This document shows, in pieces, positions 43,774 to 50,880 of a stretch of DNA of 64,000 nucleotides. The notes beneath the pieces were generated by a model. It searched no databases. It was not told the origin of the DNA and was given only the letters and a program-made list of their open reading frames with translations. The stretch's first letter is position 1; every line of letters begins with the position of its first letter. The translations under genes and the position numbers were made by a program. The DNA comes from JBGTFE01 sp049799955. Its GTDB lineage: Bacteria; Acidobacteriota; Blastocatellia; Pyrinomonadales; Pyrinomonadaceae. The stretch spans positions 8,140-72,139 of the forward strand of contig JBARIW010000127.1 of assembly GCA_049799955.1 (NCBI GenBank). Reading direction: 5' to 3'.

Positions 43774-44814
43774 TTATTCAAACAAATTCGGTGTTTGCGT
43801 TTTCAAAAGTATGTCCAGACCGAAATGTTCATACGCGCGGCGCGTAACTAATCTTCCGCGCGGCGTTCGGTTGAGGAAGCCGATTTGAATAAGATATGGC
43901 TCGATGATTTCTTCAATCGAATCTTTTTCTTCGTGAATCGAAGCGGAAATCGTTCCCAAGCCGACAGGTCCGCCGTCGAATTTTTCGATGATTGTCAGGA
44001 GCAATTTTCTATCGATTTCGTCCAAACCGTAGGTGTCAACTTCCATCCGGTTGAGCGCGTCCATCGCAACTTCTTCGGTTATGCGCCCGTCGTAATCGAC
44101 CTGCGCGTAATCGCGTACGCGGCGCAGAAGCCTGTTGGCGATTCGCGGAGTTCCGCGCGAGCGTCTGGCAATTTCATTCGCGCCCTGCTCGTCGATTTCA
44201 ACTTTCAAAATATCGGCGGAGCGTTTAATAATCGTCTGCAAATCTTCGATATTATAAAAATCGAGGTGGAAAATTATGCCGAAACGACCGCGCAGCGGAG
44301 CGGTTATCAAGCCCGGACGAGTCGTCGCGCCGACGAGCGTAAATTTTGGTAATTCCAGCTTTATCGAGCGCGCCGCCGTGCCTTGTCCAATCATCAAATC
44401 GAGATTATAGTCTTCCATCGCCGGATAGAGAACTTCTTCGATTGCCGGATTTAAGCGATGAATCTCGTCGATAAAAAGCACGTCGCCTTCCTGAAGATTT
44501 GTCAAAATCGCCGCGAGGTCGCCGGCTTTTTCGATAATCGGTCCGGCGGTCGATTTCAGTTCCGCGCCCATTTCGTTGGCGATAATGTTTGAAAGCGTCG
44601 TTTTTCCGGTTCCCGGCGGACCGAAAAGCAGAACGTGGTCGAGCGCTTCGCGGCGCGCAAGCGCGGCTTTCATAAAAATTCGCAGATTGTCTTTTGCTTT
44701 CGGCTGCCCGATATATTCGGCAAGCCGCGTCGGGCGCAGAGACAGCTCAAACTGCTTGTCTTCGTCAAAAGCCGTTCCTGTTCGCGAATCGATTGTTTCC
44801 AGATGTTCGGACAT
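43774..44814 (-). CDS. ruvB: Holliday junction branch migration helicase RuvB
   Basis: A 346-residue AAA+ motor. RPTRLAEYIGQPKAKDNLRI start, Walker A GPPGTGKTT (65-73), Walker B LFIDEIHRL, sensor GATTRPGLITAPLRGRFG and the winged-helix end YLIQIGFLNRTPRGR. It works as a hexamer with RuvA on Holliday junctions. ruvA lies upstream on the same strand, separated by one unrelated gene. Confidence 0.97.
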   Translation of the reverse strand: MSEHLETIDSRTGTAFDEDKQFELSLRPTRLAEYIGQPKAKDNLRIFMKAALARREALDHVLLFGPPGTGKTTLSNIIANEMGAELKSTAGPIIEKAGDLAAILTNLQEGDVLFIDEIHRLNPAIEEVLYPAMEDYNLDLMIGQGTAARSIKLELPKFTLVGATTRPGLITAPLRGRFGIIFHLDFYNIEDLQTIIKRSADILKVEIDEQGANEIARRSRGTPRIANRLLRRVRDYAQVDYDGRITEEVAMDALNRMEVDTYGLDEIDRKLLLTIIEKFDGGPVGLGTISASIHEEKDSIEEIIEPYLIQIGFLNRTPRGRLVTRRAYEHFGLDILLKTQTPNLFE

Positions 44815-44824
44815 ATTTAGAGTT

Positions 44825-45748
44825 TTAGTTTTTATTCTTTGAACCTAATTCATCAACAATTTGTTTGGCTGCTTGCCCGAAATAATTACTACAAATATAC
44901 AATCTTGAGCTAGGGTTTGGACGAGCAGATTCAATAAACCATTTTGTTAGGCTAATAAGATTTTCTTCACTAATTAAATCGGTAAGGCTTATTTCATATA
45001 AGAAACCGTGTCGTGAATAATAAATTCCCAAGGAATTAATCTGACAAACTTCATTAAGATAATCAACGTTTTCTTTATTAACGCCACCAAGGGAAAGTAA
45101 AATATAATAGCCTAAAAGCTGGTAAAGACTTTCAGATTTAAGACGAAAGTCTTTTGTTGTTTTAATATCAATGATTCTTTCGTCAATGATAAGGTCAGCG
45201 TCAGCACCACCGACAAGCATAGATGCTCTTCCAAAAGTTGGGTTTAGGTAACAGGCTTTTTTAGACTTAAAATTTTTTTCTGGGACAATAGAAATTAGAT
45301 TTTTTAAATCTTCAACATCTTTTTTATCCACTTCTTTTAGGTTTTCCAACAATAATTTGTTTACACCTGCTCGAAAGACTACATCAAGATAGGCTAAATA
45401 AATCGTTCCAGCAATTAAGTCTTCGGTTAAAACTCCATTTTTAATATAAAGTTGATAATTACTCTTTGCTTCATCAAATCTTTCTTTAGCAATTTTCGAT
45501 AAATCAGAGCCTTTACTTTCTAGAATACGAACACTATTTTCTGAAATCCAATGTTTGCTTTGAACATCGGGATTATTATGCTCAATGTAGAAACGAAGAA
45601 GATAGTCAAAAGCTGTTCCAATAATTCTGTAATTATTTGTTAGTGGTGTGGCTAAAATCGGTTTATTAGATACGAATTCTGGTTTAACAACAAAGTCACG
45701 AAAAGTTTTACTAATCGAAGGTTGACTTATGAATGAAGTTAAACTCAT
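44825..45748 (-). CDS. PD-(D/E)XK nuclease-like protein between ruvA and ruvB
   Basis: A 307-residue protein. The segment GGADADLIIDERIIDIKTTK (about residues 178-197) followed by LYQLLGYYILLSL fits the PD-(D/E)XK core of RecB/Cas4-type nucleases: Asp in GADAD, D-x-K in IDIKTT, and the QxxxY motif in the next helix. The flanks are helical. By family knowledge it could be a DNA nuclease, possibly for defence or repair. It is AT-rich and splits ruvA from ruvB, which suggests later insertion into the operon. Confidence 0.65.
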   Translation of the reverse strand: MSLTSFISQPSISKTFRDFVVKPEFVSNKPILATPLTNNYRIIGTAFDYLLRFYIEHNNPDVQSKHWISENSVRILESKGSDLSKIAKERFDEAKSNYQLYIKNGVLTEDLIAGTIYLAYLDVVFRAGVNKLLLENLKEVDKKDVEDLKNLISIVPEKNFKSKKACYLNPTFGRASMLVGGADADLIIDERIIDIKTTKDFRLKSESLYQLLGYYILLSLGGVNKENVDYLNEVCQINSLGIYYSRHGFLYEISLTDLISEENLISLTKWFIESARPNPSSRLYICSNYFGQAAKQIVDELGSKNKN

Positions 45749-45769
45749 ATTCGTTTCCCAATTTAAAAA

Positions 45770-46390
45770 TTAACCCTTTGCCAGAAGCTGCAAACTTCTT
45801 CTGAGCAATTTTTGCACGCTAATTTCCGTTCCTTCCTGAACAGCCTGTTTCAAAGCTTTTTCCGCCGCATTTCTTTGATAACCGAGATTTGTCAGTGCCG
45901 AAAGCGCGTCTTCGTAAACCGCGTCAGCCGGAAGATTTGCGCCGCCTGCCGCTGCCGTCAGTTCCTGCTGAGTCGATGTCGAAGACAAATCGTTTAATTT
46001 ATCGCGCAGCTCGATGACCATTCGCTCGGCGGTTTTTCTGCCGACGCCGGGAATCGAGGTCAGGCGCGCTAAATTATCCGTCCGAACGGCAACGATAATT
46101 TCGTCCGCGCTCATTCCCGAAAGCATCGTGATGCCGGATTTTGCGCCGATGCCCTGAACCGAGATTAACTTTAAATAAAGCTGTTTTTCGCGCTCGCTCT
46201 TAAAGCCGAAAAGCTGGAGCGCGTCTTCGCGGACATGCGTGTAAATGCGAAGCTCGATTGCGTCGCCGATTTCGCCGATTTCGTAAAATGTCGAAAGCGG
46301 AATCGTTACTTCATAGCCGACGCCGTTCGTTTCGACAATGACCGTGTTCGCCTGTTTTTCTAAAAGTTTTCCTGCCAGATATGCAATCAT
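45770..46390 (-). CDS. ruvA: Holliday junction DNA helicase subunit RuvA
   Basis: A 206-residue protein: N-terminal OB domain (MIAYLAGKLLEKQANTVIVE), two helix-hairpin-helix motifs (LISVQGIGAKSGITMLSGM and LTSIPGVGRKTAERMVIEL), an Ala/Gly linker and a C-terminal domain (DALSALTNLGYQRNAAEKAL) that binds RuvB. Its ATG overlaps the stop of the aspartyl-protease-like gene (ATGA), so it is translationally coupled to it. Confidence 0.96.
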   Translation of the reverse strand: MIAYLAGKLLEKQANTVIVETNGVGYEVTIPLSTFYEIGEIGDAIELRIYTHVREDALQLFGFKSEREKQLYLKLISVQGIGAKSGITMLSGMSADEIIVAVRTDNLARLTSIPGVGRKTAERMVIELRDKLNDLSSTSTQQELTAAAGGANLPADAVYEDALSALTNLGYQRNAAEKALKQAVQEGTEISVQKLLRRSLQLLAKG

Positions 46391-46746
46391 TTTGTAATTT
46401 TGACCGTTAAATTTTTGTAATCGATTTCGAGAACAGAATCGACTAACATTTGAGTGCCTACTAATGCTTCATCGGTTTCGCTCACTAAAATCCTGCCCGG
46501 AACATTTTCGCCAAGCCAGTTAATTTCGCCCGCAGCAATATCGATTTCAATCGTATTTTGCTCAACCATCACGACAGACTCACGACCTACTAAATCAAGC
46601 AAATTGTCTTCAATAAATTTTCGCGGCAACAATAAAAATCCATTAAAGCCGGTATCTAAAATGCACTCAATATGCGAGCCGTTTGACAGTTCAACTGTCA
46701 AAACCGCCTCTAAATTCTCAGTTACGAAACCCTTTTCCTGAGCCAT
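46387..46746 (-). CDS. Retropepsin-like aspartyl protease domain protein
   Basis: 119 residues with a clan AA motif: HIECILDTGFNGFLLLPRKF (Asp-Thr-Gly) and later strands GENVPGRILV and GTQMLVDSVLEIDY. A single domain like this would act as a homodimer. Its role is unknown. It has a clear GGAGG box, overlaps the upstream 88-residue gene by 25 nt and is coupled to ruvA. This pair is also seen as a small two-gene unit elsewhere by general recollection, possibly TA-like. Confidence 0.7.
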   Translation of the reverse strand: MAQEKGFVTENLEAVLTVELSNGSHIECILDTGFNGFLLLPRKFIEDNLLDLVGRESVVMVEQNTIEIDIAAGEINWLGENVPGRILVSETDEALVGTQMLVDSVLEIDYKNLTVKITK

Positions 46747-46988
46747 GAGCCTCCGATTTTATGAGAATGTTCAAAACCGATGCGCGCAAAATAAAACTTG
46801 CTTTCGGGCATTTCGGCGCGCGCTTTCAACATAACCCGCACTTCGTCTTCGTCCAGAAAATATTTGCCCGAAACAGGTTCAATCGCCACGAATTCGCCGT
46901 TATGCGCGGGTTCGAGAATCGATTTTAAATTCTCCTCGTAGAATTTTTTGCCGAGCGCGACCAAATCATCTTTTACCTGTATTGACAT
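46722..46988 (-). CDS. Small hypothetical protein paired with the aspartyl protease
   Basis: 88 residues (ILEPAHNGEFVAIEPVSGKY, EVRVMLKARAEMPESKFYFA). No known domain. First gene of the reverse-strand ruv operon. A TAGGAG box lies 6-8 nt before the ATG. A perfect inverted repeat (47004-47021) just upstream could be its operator. Confidence 0.65.
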   Translation of the reverse strand: MSIQVKDDLVALGKKFYEENLKSILEPAHNGEFVAIEPVSGKYFLDEDEVRVMLKARAEMPESKFYFARIGFEHSHKIGGSWLRKRVS

Positions 46989-47003
46989 AGAAAACTCCTA
47001 ATG

Positions 47004-47021
47004 TGTTTCACACTTGAAACA
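47004..47021. promoter_or_regulatory. Inverted repeat TGTTTCA-N4-TGAAACA
   Basis: A perfect 7-bp inverted repeat 16 nt upstream of the first gene of the reverse-strand ruv operon; a tacaat-like -10 lies just beyond it on that strand. The position fits a repressor site. The regulator is unknown. Confidence 0.5.
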
Positions 47022-47088
47022 TAAATTGTAATAAAAATTCAGATTCGGGGCAACGATAAAAAAGATTTTCATCATCAATTAAGCGCCG

Positions 47089-47104
47089 TGTGAATAATTT
47101 CACT
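47089..47104. promoter_or_regulatory. Rex-box operator
   Basis: TGTGAATAATTTCACT matches the Rex consensus TGTGAA-N4-TTCACA at all but the last consensus base. It is 62 nt upstream of rex, so rex is probably autoregulated by the NADH/NAD ratio. Confidence 0.7.
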
Positions 47105-47166
47105 TTGCTAATAAAGCGAATTAGAAATAAAATAAACTTTACAAAGGCTTTCCCCGTTTTTCTAAA

Positions 47167-47847
47167 ATGAAGGTTGAAAAAATCTCAGAACTGACGACCA
47201 ACCGCCTCAGTGTCTATCTGCGCTGTCTGAATGAGCTTGCGGCGGAGGGCGCGAAAACCGTTTCATCCGATAAATTGGCGAAGCAATTTCACCTGAATTC
47301 GGCGCAGATTCGCAAGGATTTGGCGTATTTCGGCGAATTCGGCGTGCGCGGCGTCGGCTATTACGTCGAGACGCTGCGCGACCATATCATAAAAATTCTT
47401 GGACTCACGAAAGACCATCGCGTCGCGATTATCGGCGCCGGACGACTTGGAACGGCTTTGACGGATTACTACGGTTTTACGCAGTCGAATTTTTCGGTCG
47501 TCGCGCTTTTTGACGCCGATAAAAGCAAAATCGGGCAGAAAGTCGGGAGTGTGGAAATTTTTGATATAAAAAGCTTTGCCGATGTCGTAAAAAAAGATAA
47601 TATAGATGTAGCGGTCATCGCCGTGCCCGCGCAATTTGCCCAGGGCGTTCTTGAGCAGATTACAAAAGCCGGAATAAAAGCGGTGATGAATTTTGCGCCG
47701 ACGCCGCTCAGAGTCGAAGGCGACGTAAAGTTGAAAACAGTCGATTTAACCATTTCGCTCGAAAGCCTGTCGTATTTTCTCGCACAGCCCGCCGCAAATG
47801 GAAAAAATCTGAAACCGAAGGCTGGCGAAAGGCGTAAAAGCAAGTAA
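47167..47847 (+). CDS. rex: Redox-sensing transcriptional repressor Rex
   Basis: A 226-residue protein with an N-terminal winged helix (TTNRLSVYLRCLNELAAEGA, SDKLAKQFHLNSAQIRKDLA, YFGEFGVRGVGY) and a Rossmann domain (VAIIGAGRLGTALTDYYGF), as in Rex. It senses NADH/NAD and represses fermentation and respiration genes. A Rex box lies in its own promoter. The downstream microcompartment genes, whose reactions typically use NADH, are a likely but unproven target. Confidence 0.95.
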   Translation: MKVEKISELTTNRLSVYLRCLNELAAEGAKTVSSDKLAKQFHLNSAQIRKDLAYFGEFGVRGVGYYVETLRDHIIKILGLTKDHRVAIIGAGRLGTALTDYYGFTQSNFSVVALFDADKSKIGQKVGSVEIFDIKSFADVVKKDNIDVAVIAVPAQFAQGVLEQITKAGIKAVMNFAPTPLRVEGDVKLKTVDLTISLESLSYFLAQPAANGKNLKPKAGERRKSK

Positions 47848-47876
47848 TAATTTTTAATTTTAAGGGGTTAAGCAGT

Positions 47877-48206
47877 ATGTGTTGTAAAGGATTTATAAAG
47901 CGAATTTTACCATTTTTCCTAACGTTTGCATTCGGACTTCTGATTGCGAGCTTCTTTGTTTCCATCGCCGCGCCTAATTTTAATTTCAAAAAACGCGGCT
48001 TTAACCGGCATCGTGAATACGACCAGAGACTGGAATTTGAAAATCGCCAGCTGCGCGATGAAAATAACCGTTTGAAACAGCAGTTAATTGAAAAGGAAAA
48101 TCAAAATCTCAGCGAAGATTTAGACGTTCCGCCGCCGCCGCCGCTTCCGGCAAAAGTAAAAAAACTGGTGATGAAGCAGGAAATAAATGTAGTTAAAGGG
48201 CAATAA
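47877..48206 (+). CDS. Small membrane coiled-coil protein
   Basis: 109 residues from an ATG at 47877. A membrane helix (FLTFAFGLLIASFFVSIAA) follows a short MCCKGF start; then a coiled coil (RLEFENRQLRDENNRLKQQL) and a proline run (DVPPPPPLP). Unknown function. It lies 30 nt behind rex and may be in the same transcript. Confidence 0.6.
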   Translation: MCCKGFIKRILPFFLTFAFGLLIASFFVSIAAPNFNFKKRGFNRHREYDQRLEFENRQLRDENNRLKQQLIEKENQNLSEDLDVPPPPPLPAKVKKLVMKQEINVVKGQ

Positions 48207-48243
48207 AGTCCGAAACTAAAATCGGTTTTTCATAAAAATTCAG

Positions 48244-48294
48244 ACCACAGATTGATGTAAGTGAACATTTTTTCGACTTATGTTAATCTGTGGT
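48244..48294. repeat. Palindrome, arms accacagattnanntaagt
   Basis: Arms 48244-48262 and 48276-48294 are 19-nt near-complementary sequences, followed by a short T run. This copy lies between the coiled-coil gene and the aldolase and may act as a terminator for the rex transcript. Confidence 0.7.
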
Positions 48295-48313
48295 TTAGTT
48301 TTTGGCTCAATAA

Positions 48314-49096
48314 ATGGACGAATCTCAAGCGCGAAAACTCATCATCGAAGTCGGGAAATTGCTCTACGAACGAAGCTATGTCGTTTCGTCGGACGGCAAT
48401 GTGAGTATTCGTCTGGACAAAAATCGCGTTCTGGCGACGCCGACGATGACCTGCAAAGGTCGTATGACGGAAGACGGTTTGGCGATTACGGATTTGGACG
48501 GCAAGGCTTTGAACGACAAAAAAGCCTCTTCAGAGTTGGCGATGCACCTTTTGATTTACAAGATGCGTCCCGACATCAAAGCCGTCTGCCACGCGCATCC
48601 GCCGAACGGAACTGCTTTTGCGGTTGCGGGTTTGGCAATCGACGCGCCGATTTTATCGGAAGTTATCTTAACGCTCGGTTGTGTTCCTCTGACCGATTAC
48701 GGAACGCCTTCGACGAATGAACTGACCGAATCGATGAAGCCTTTTGTCGAGCATCACAACGCGCTGCTTATGGCAAATCACGGCGCGGTCGCTTACGGCG
48801 AAGATTTGTGGCAGGCGTTCGATAGACTGGAAACTCTGGAGCACACGGCGAAAATCGCGATTCTCGCCAAATCTTTGGGCGGAGCGAACGATTTGCCGAA
48901 AGACGCGATTGAAAAGCTTATCAATATTCGTGAAAAAGCAGGATATTTAACCGAATCGGCGCGCTGCCAGTCGTGCGGATATTTGCAAGATGCGGGCGTA
49001 GCCTGCGAAGTTCACACTGCTTCGAACGGCGCGAAAATCGCTTTTACGCGAGAGGAATTGATTGAGCTTTTGTCGCAGGCGGCTAAATTGAGTTAA
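48314..49096 (+). CDS. Class II aldolase, microcompartment-associated
   Basis: A 260-residue aldolase of the class II/adducin family (fuculose-phosphate aldolase-like). Zinc ligands AVCHAHPP and HNALLMANHGAVAYG; nucleotide/phosphate loop SDGNVSIR. It would cleave a sugar phosphate to dihydroxyacetone phosphate and an aldehyde such as lactaldehyde. After the core there is a Cys motif (CQSCGYLQDAGVAC) and a final amphipathic helix (FTREELIELLSQAAKL) that looks like an encapsulation peptide. First gene of the BMC cluster. In PVM-type compartments this aldolase generates the aldehyde in fucose/rhamnose breakdown. Confidence 0.88.
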   Translation: MDESQARKLIIEVGKLLYERSYVVSSDGNVSIRLDKNRVLATPTMTCKGRMTEDGLAITDLDGKALNDKKASSELAMHLLIYKMRPDIKAVCHAHPPNGTAFAVAGLAIDAPILSEVILTLGCVPLTDYGTPSTNELTESMKPFVEHHNALLMANHGAVAYGEDLWQAFDRLETLEHTAKIAILAKSLGGANDLPKDAIEKLINIREKAGYLTESARCQSCGYLQDAGVACEVHTASNGAKIAFTREELIELLSQAAKLS

Positions 49097-49140
49097 ACTT
49101 GAGTTTATTTAATTATCTTACTTATTTTAGGAGAAACTAA

Positions 49141-49419
49141 ATGCAGGAAGCATTGGGAATGGTCGAATGTAAAGGTCTGGTGGCGATGATTGAAGCGGCT
49201 GACGCGATGGTCAAAGCCGCCAACGTTCAGCTCGTCGGTTACGAAAAAATCGGCGCGGGCTTTGTTACCGCAATCGTGCGCGGCGATGTCGCGGCTGTAA
49301 AGGCAGCAACGGACGCAGGCGCGGCGGCGGCGCGTCGTGTCGGCGAATTAGTCTCGGTTCACGTTATCCCGCGCCCGCATTCGAGCGTCGATGAAACTTT
49401 GCCGATAGTAATGAAATAA
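49141..49419 (+). CDS. BMC-H microcompartment shell hexamer protein
   Basis: 92 residues with the whole BMC fold: MQEALGMVECKGLVAMIEAADAM...GYEKIGAGFVTAIVRGDVAAVKAATDAG...HVIPRPH. Hexamers of this protein tile the facets of the shell. Good box AGGAG before the ATG (atttta ggagaaact). A repeat element separates it from the BMC-P genes. Confidence 0.96.
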   Translation: MQEALGMVECKGLVAMIEAADAMVKAANVQLVGYEKIGAGFVTAIVRGDVAAVKAATDAGAAAARRVGELVSVHVIPRPHSSVDETLPIVMK

Positions 49420-49433
49420 ATTAGTCCTTAGTT

Positions 49434-49524
49434 ATTTGTCAGTTGTCCGTTGCAGGTTGAATATAAATTAAGTTCTGAAATTAAATTCAACTAACAACGG
49501 ACAACGGACAACGGACAACTGACC
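49434..49524. repeat. Word-built palindrome, word acaacgg, with conserved core
   Basis: Left arm 49434-49452 (contains cagttgtccgttg), right arm 49495-49524 (three copies of acaacgg then acaactg). The core (about 49450-49492) is clearly homologous to the reverse complement of 30079-30123. The right arm ends 4-8 nt before the ATG of the first BMC-P gene. Confidence 0.78.
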
Positions 49525-49528
49525 AAAA

Positions 49529-49807
49529 ATGATAATAGCTAGAATTTTAGGCACAGTCGTATCGACGCAGAAGGACGAGCGTTTGCACGGCAAAAAACTT
49601 CTTATCGTCAAGCCGATAAACCTCGACGGCACTGACCAGAGCGGTTATATCGTCGCGGTCGATACGGTCGGCGCGGGCTTTCACGAAAAAGTTCTGGTCG
49701 TTGCCGGTTCGTCGGCGCGCCTTGCCGAAGGCAACAAGGATTGCCCGGTCGATTCGGCAATCGTCGGCGTGATTGATTCTTTTGAAGTAAATATTGAGTC
49801 CGAATAA
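49529..49807 (+). CDS. BMC-P shell pentamer protein (EutN/CcmL family), copy 1
   Basis: 92 residues: MIIARILGTVVSTQKDERLH, LLIVKPINLDGTD, AVDTVGAGFHEKVLVVAGSS and DSAIVGVIDSFEV, the EutN/CcmL pattern. Pentamers cap the vertices of the icosahedral shell. The ATG follows a repeat element and lacks a clear Shine-Dalgarno. Confidence 0.95.
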   Translation: MIIARILGTVVSTQKDERLHGKKLLIVKPINLDGTDQSGYIVAVDTVGAGFHEKVLVVAGSSARLAEGNKDCPVDSAIVGVIDSFEVNIESE

Positions 49808-49810
49808 AAA

Positions 49811-50101
49811 ATGCAGCTTGCTCGCGTCATCGGAACGGTCGTCTCATCCGTAAAAAATGAAACGCTCGAAGGGCGTAAGTTTTTGATTGTGCAGACTTTG
49901 AATGCGGATTTGCAGCCGACCGGGAAACCACAGGTCGCGCTCGACGCGGTCGGCGCGGGCGTCGGCGAGCTTGTTTTCTGGTGTCGGGGCAAAGAAGCGA
50001 GCTTTCCCTTTAAGCGTGATTCGACGCCGACCGACTGCACGATTGTCGGAATTGTCGATTCCGAAGCGCACGTCTATCAGAAAGTAGTAAGTAATAAGTA
50101 A
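49811..50101 (+). CDS. BMC-P shell pentamer protein, copy 2
   Basis: 96 residues, EutN/CcmL family (MQLARVIGTVVSSVKNETLE, ALDAVGAGVGELVFWCRGKE, CTIVGIVDS). It is 3 nt behind copy 1. The last residues (KVVSNK and the stop) are encoded by the left arm of the next repeat element, so the natural C-terminus has been altered by the repeat. Confidence 0.94.
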   Translation: MQLARVIGTVVSSVKNETLEGRKFLIVQTLNADLQPTGKPQVALDAVGAGVGELVFWCRGKEASFPFKRDSTPTDCTIVGIVDSEAHVYQKVVSNK

Positions 50102-50150
50102 TTGGTAATAAGTCAAAAAACCAATTACCAATTACCAGTTACCAATTACT
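50084..50150. repeat. Word-built palindrome, word accaatt / taagtaat
   Basis: Left arm 50084-50115, right arm 50121-50150. The left arm encodes the end of BMC-P copy 2 and the right arm touches the ATG of copy 3 directly. Confidence 0.78.
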
Positions 50151-50435
50151 ATGCTATTAGCCAGAGTCATCGGAAATGTCGTCGCAACGCAGAAAAATCA
50201 GCGTTACGAAGGCGCGCGCGTGATGTTGTGCCGCCAGATTACGCCCGAAGGCGTTGATATGGAATATACGTGTCTCGCGCTCGATTCGGTTTCGGCGGGC
50301 GAAGGCGATATTGTCATCATCGCGCAGGAAGGCTGGTCGGCTTCGACCGCCGCGACGGGCAAACCGGGCGCGGCGATTGACTCGGCAATCGTCGGCGTCG
50401 TCGATTATATCGATTTATTGCCGGAGGAGATTTGA
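50151..50435 (+). CDS. BMC-P shell pentamer protein, copy 3
   Basis: 94 residues, EutN/CcmL family (MLLARVIGNVVATQKNQRYE, ALDSVSAGEGDIVIIAQEGW, AIDSAIVGVVDYIDLLPEE). Three different BMC-P genes occur together; by family knowledge several pentamer paralogs are typical of PVM-type and related compartments. No Shine-Dalgarno; the start codon adjoins the repeat. Confidence 0.94.
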   Translation: MLLARVIGNVVATQKNQRYEGARVMLCRQITPEGVDMEYTCLALDSVSAGEGDIVIIAQEGWSASTAATGKPGAAIDSAIVGVVDYIDLLPEEI

Positions 50436-50448
50436 ACCATCCGCTTCG

Positions 50449-50530
50449 CGACACGGAGACACAGAGTTTTTAAAGAAAATAAAATCACAAGATATTTTCT
50501 AATTTACTCTGTGTCTCCGTGTCTCTGTGG
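50449..50530. repeat. Word-built palindrome, word ggagacac
   Basis: Arms cgacacggagacacagag (50449-50466) and its counterpart at 50507-50530. It resembles the ggagacgc element at 60768-60860 including an A/T-rich middle. Confidence 0.75.
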
Positions 50531-50546
50531 TAAAATTTCTTAAACC

Positions 50547-50879
50547 ATGGAAAATGAAAAGGCTCAAAAATTAGCTGAAAAAATTGCGCTTCTTCTTCAG
50601 GAAAACGGAAAGGGAAGCGACGACGCGGCACTGCTTCGCGCGAGTCTCGAAAAAATCAATCAGAGATTAGACAAAATCGAATCTCAACTCACAATCCAGA
50701 ATCCAAACTCCAAACTCCAAACTCCAAACTTAAATCATCCAAGCCAGGAAAAATACAATATTGCCGAGATAATCGCCGACGAGATATTTGCCGGAATCGA
50801 AAAAGAAAAAGCCTGCCCGTATGAACCTACGGGCAAGCCTTGCGACCATTGCGCGATGTGCAATTCGCGCGGATTTTAG
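50547..50879 (+). CDS. Small Cys-cluster protein at the end of the BMC operon
   Basis: 110 residues. The N-terminal helix (KAQKLAEKIALLLQENG) is amphipathic and could be an encapsulation peptide. A coiled coil (LLRASLEKINQRLDKIESQL) and an Asn/Gln/Ser-rich linker follow, then a C-terminal Cys cluster CPYEPTGKPCDHCAMC that could bind a metal. Part of the linker (NPNSKLQTPNLN) is encoded by a tandem atccaaactcc-type word, as in the intergenic repeats. Probably a compartment cargo or scaffold; this is an inference from position. Confidence 0.65.
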   Translation: MENEKAQKLAEKIALLLQENGKGSDDAALLRASLEKINQRLDKIESQLTIQNPNSKLQTPNLNHPSQEKYNIAEIIADEIFAGIEKEKACPYEPTGKPCDHCAMCNSRGF

Positions 50880-50880
50880 C

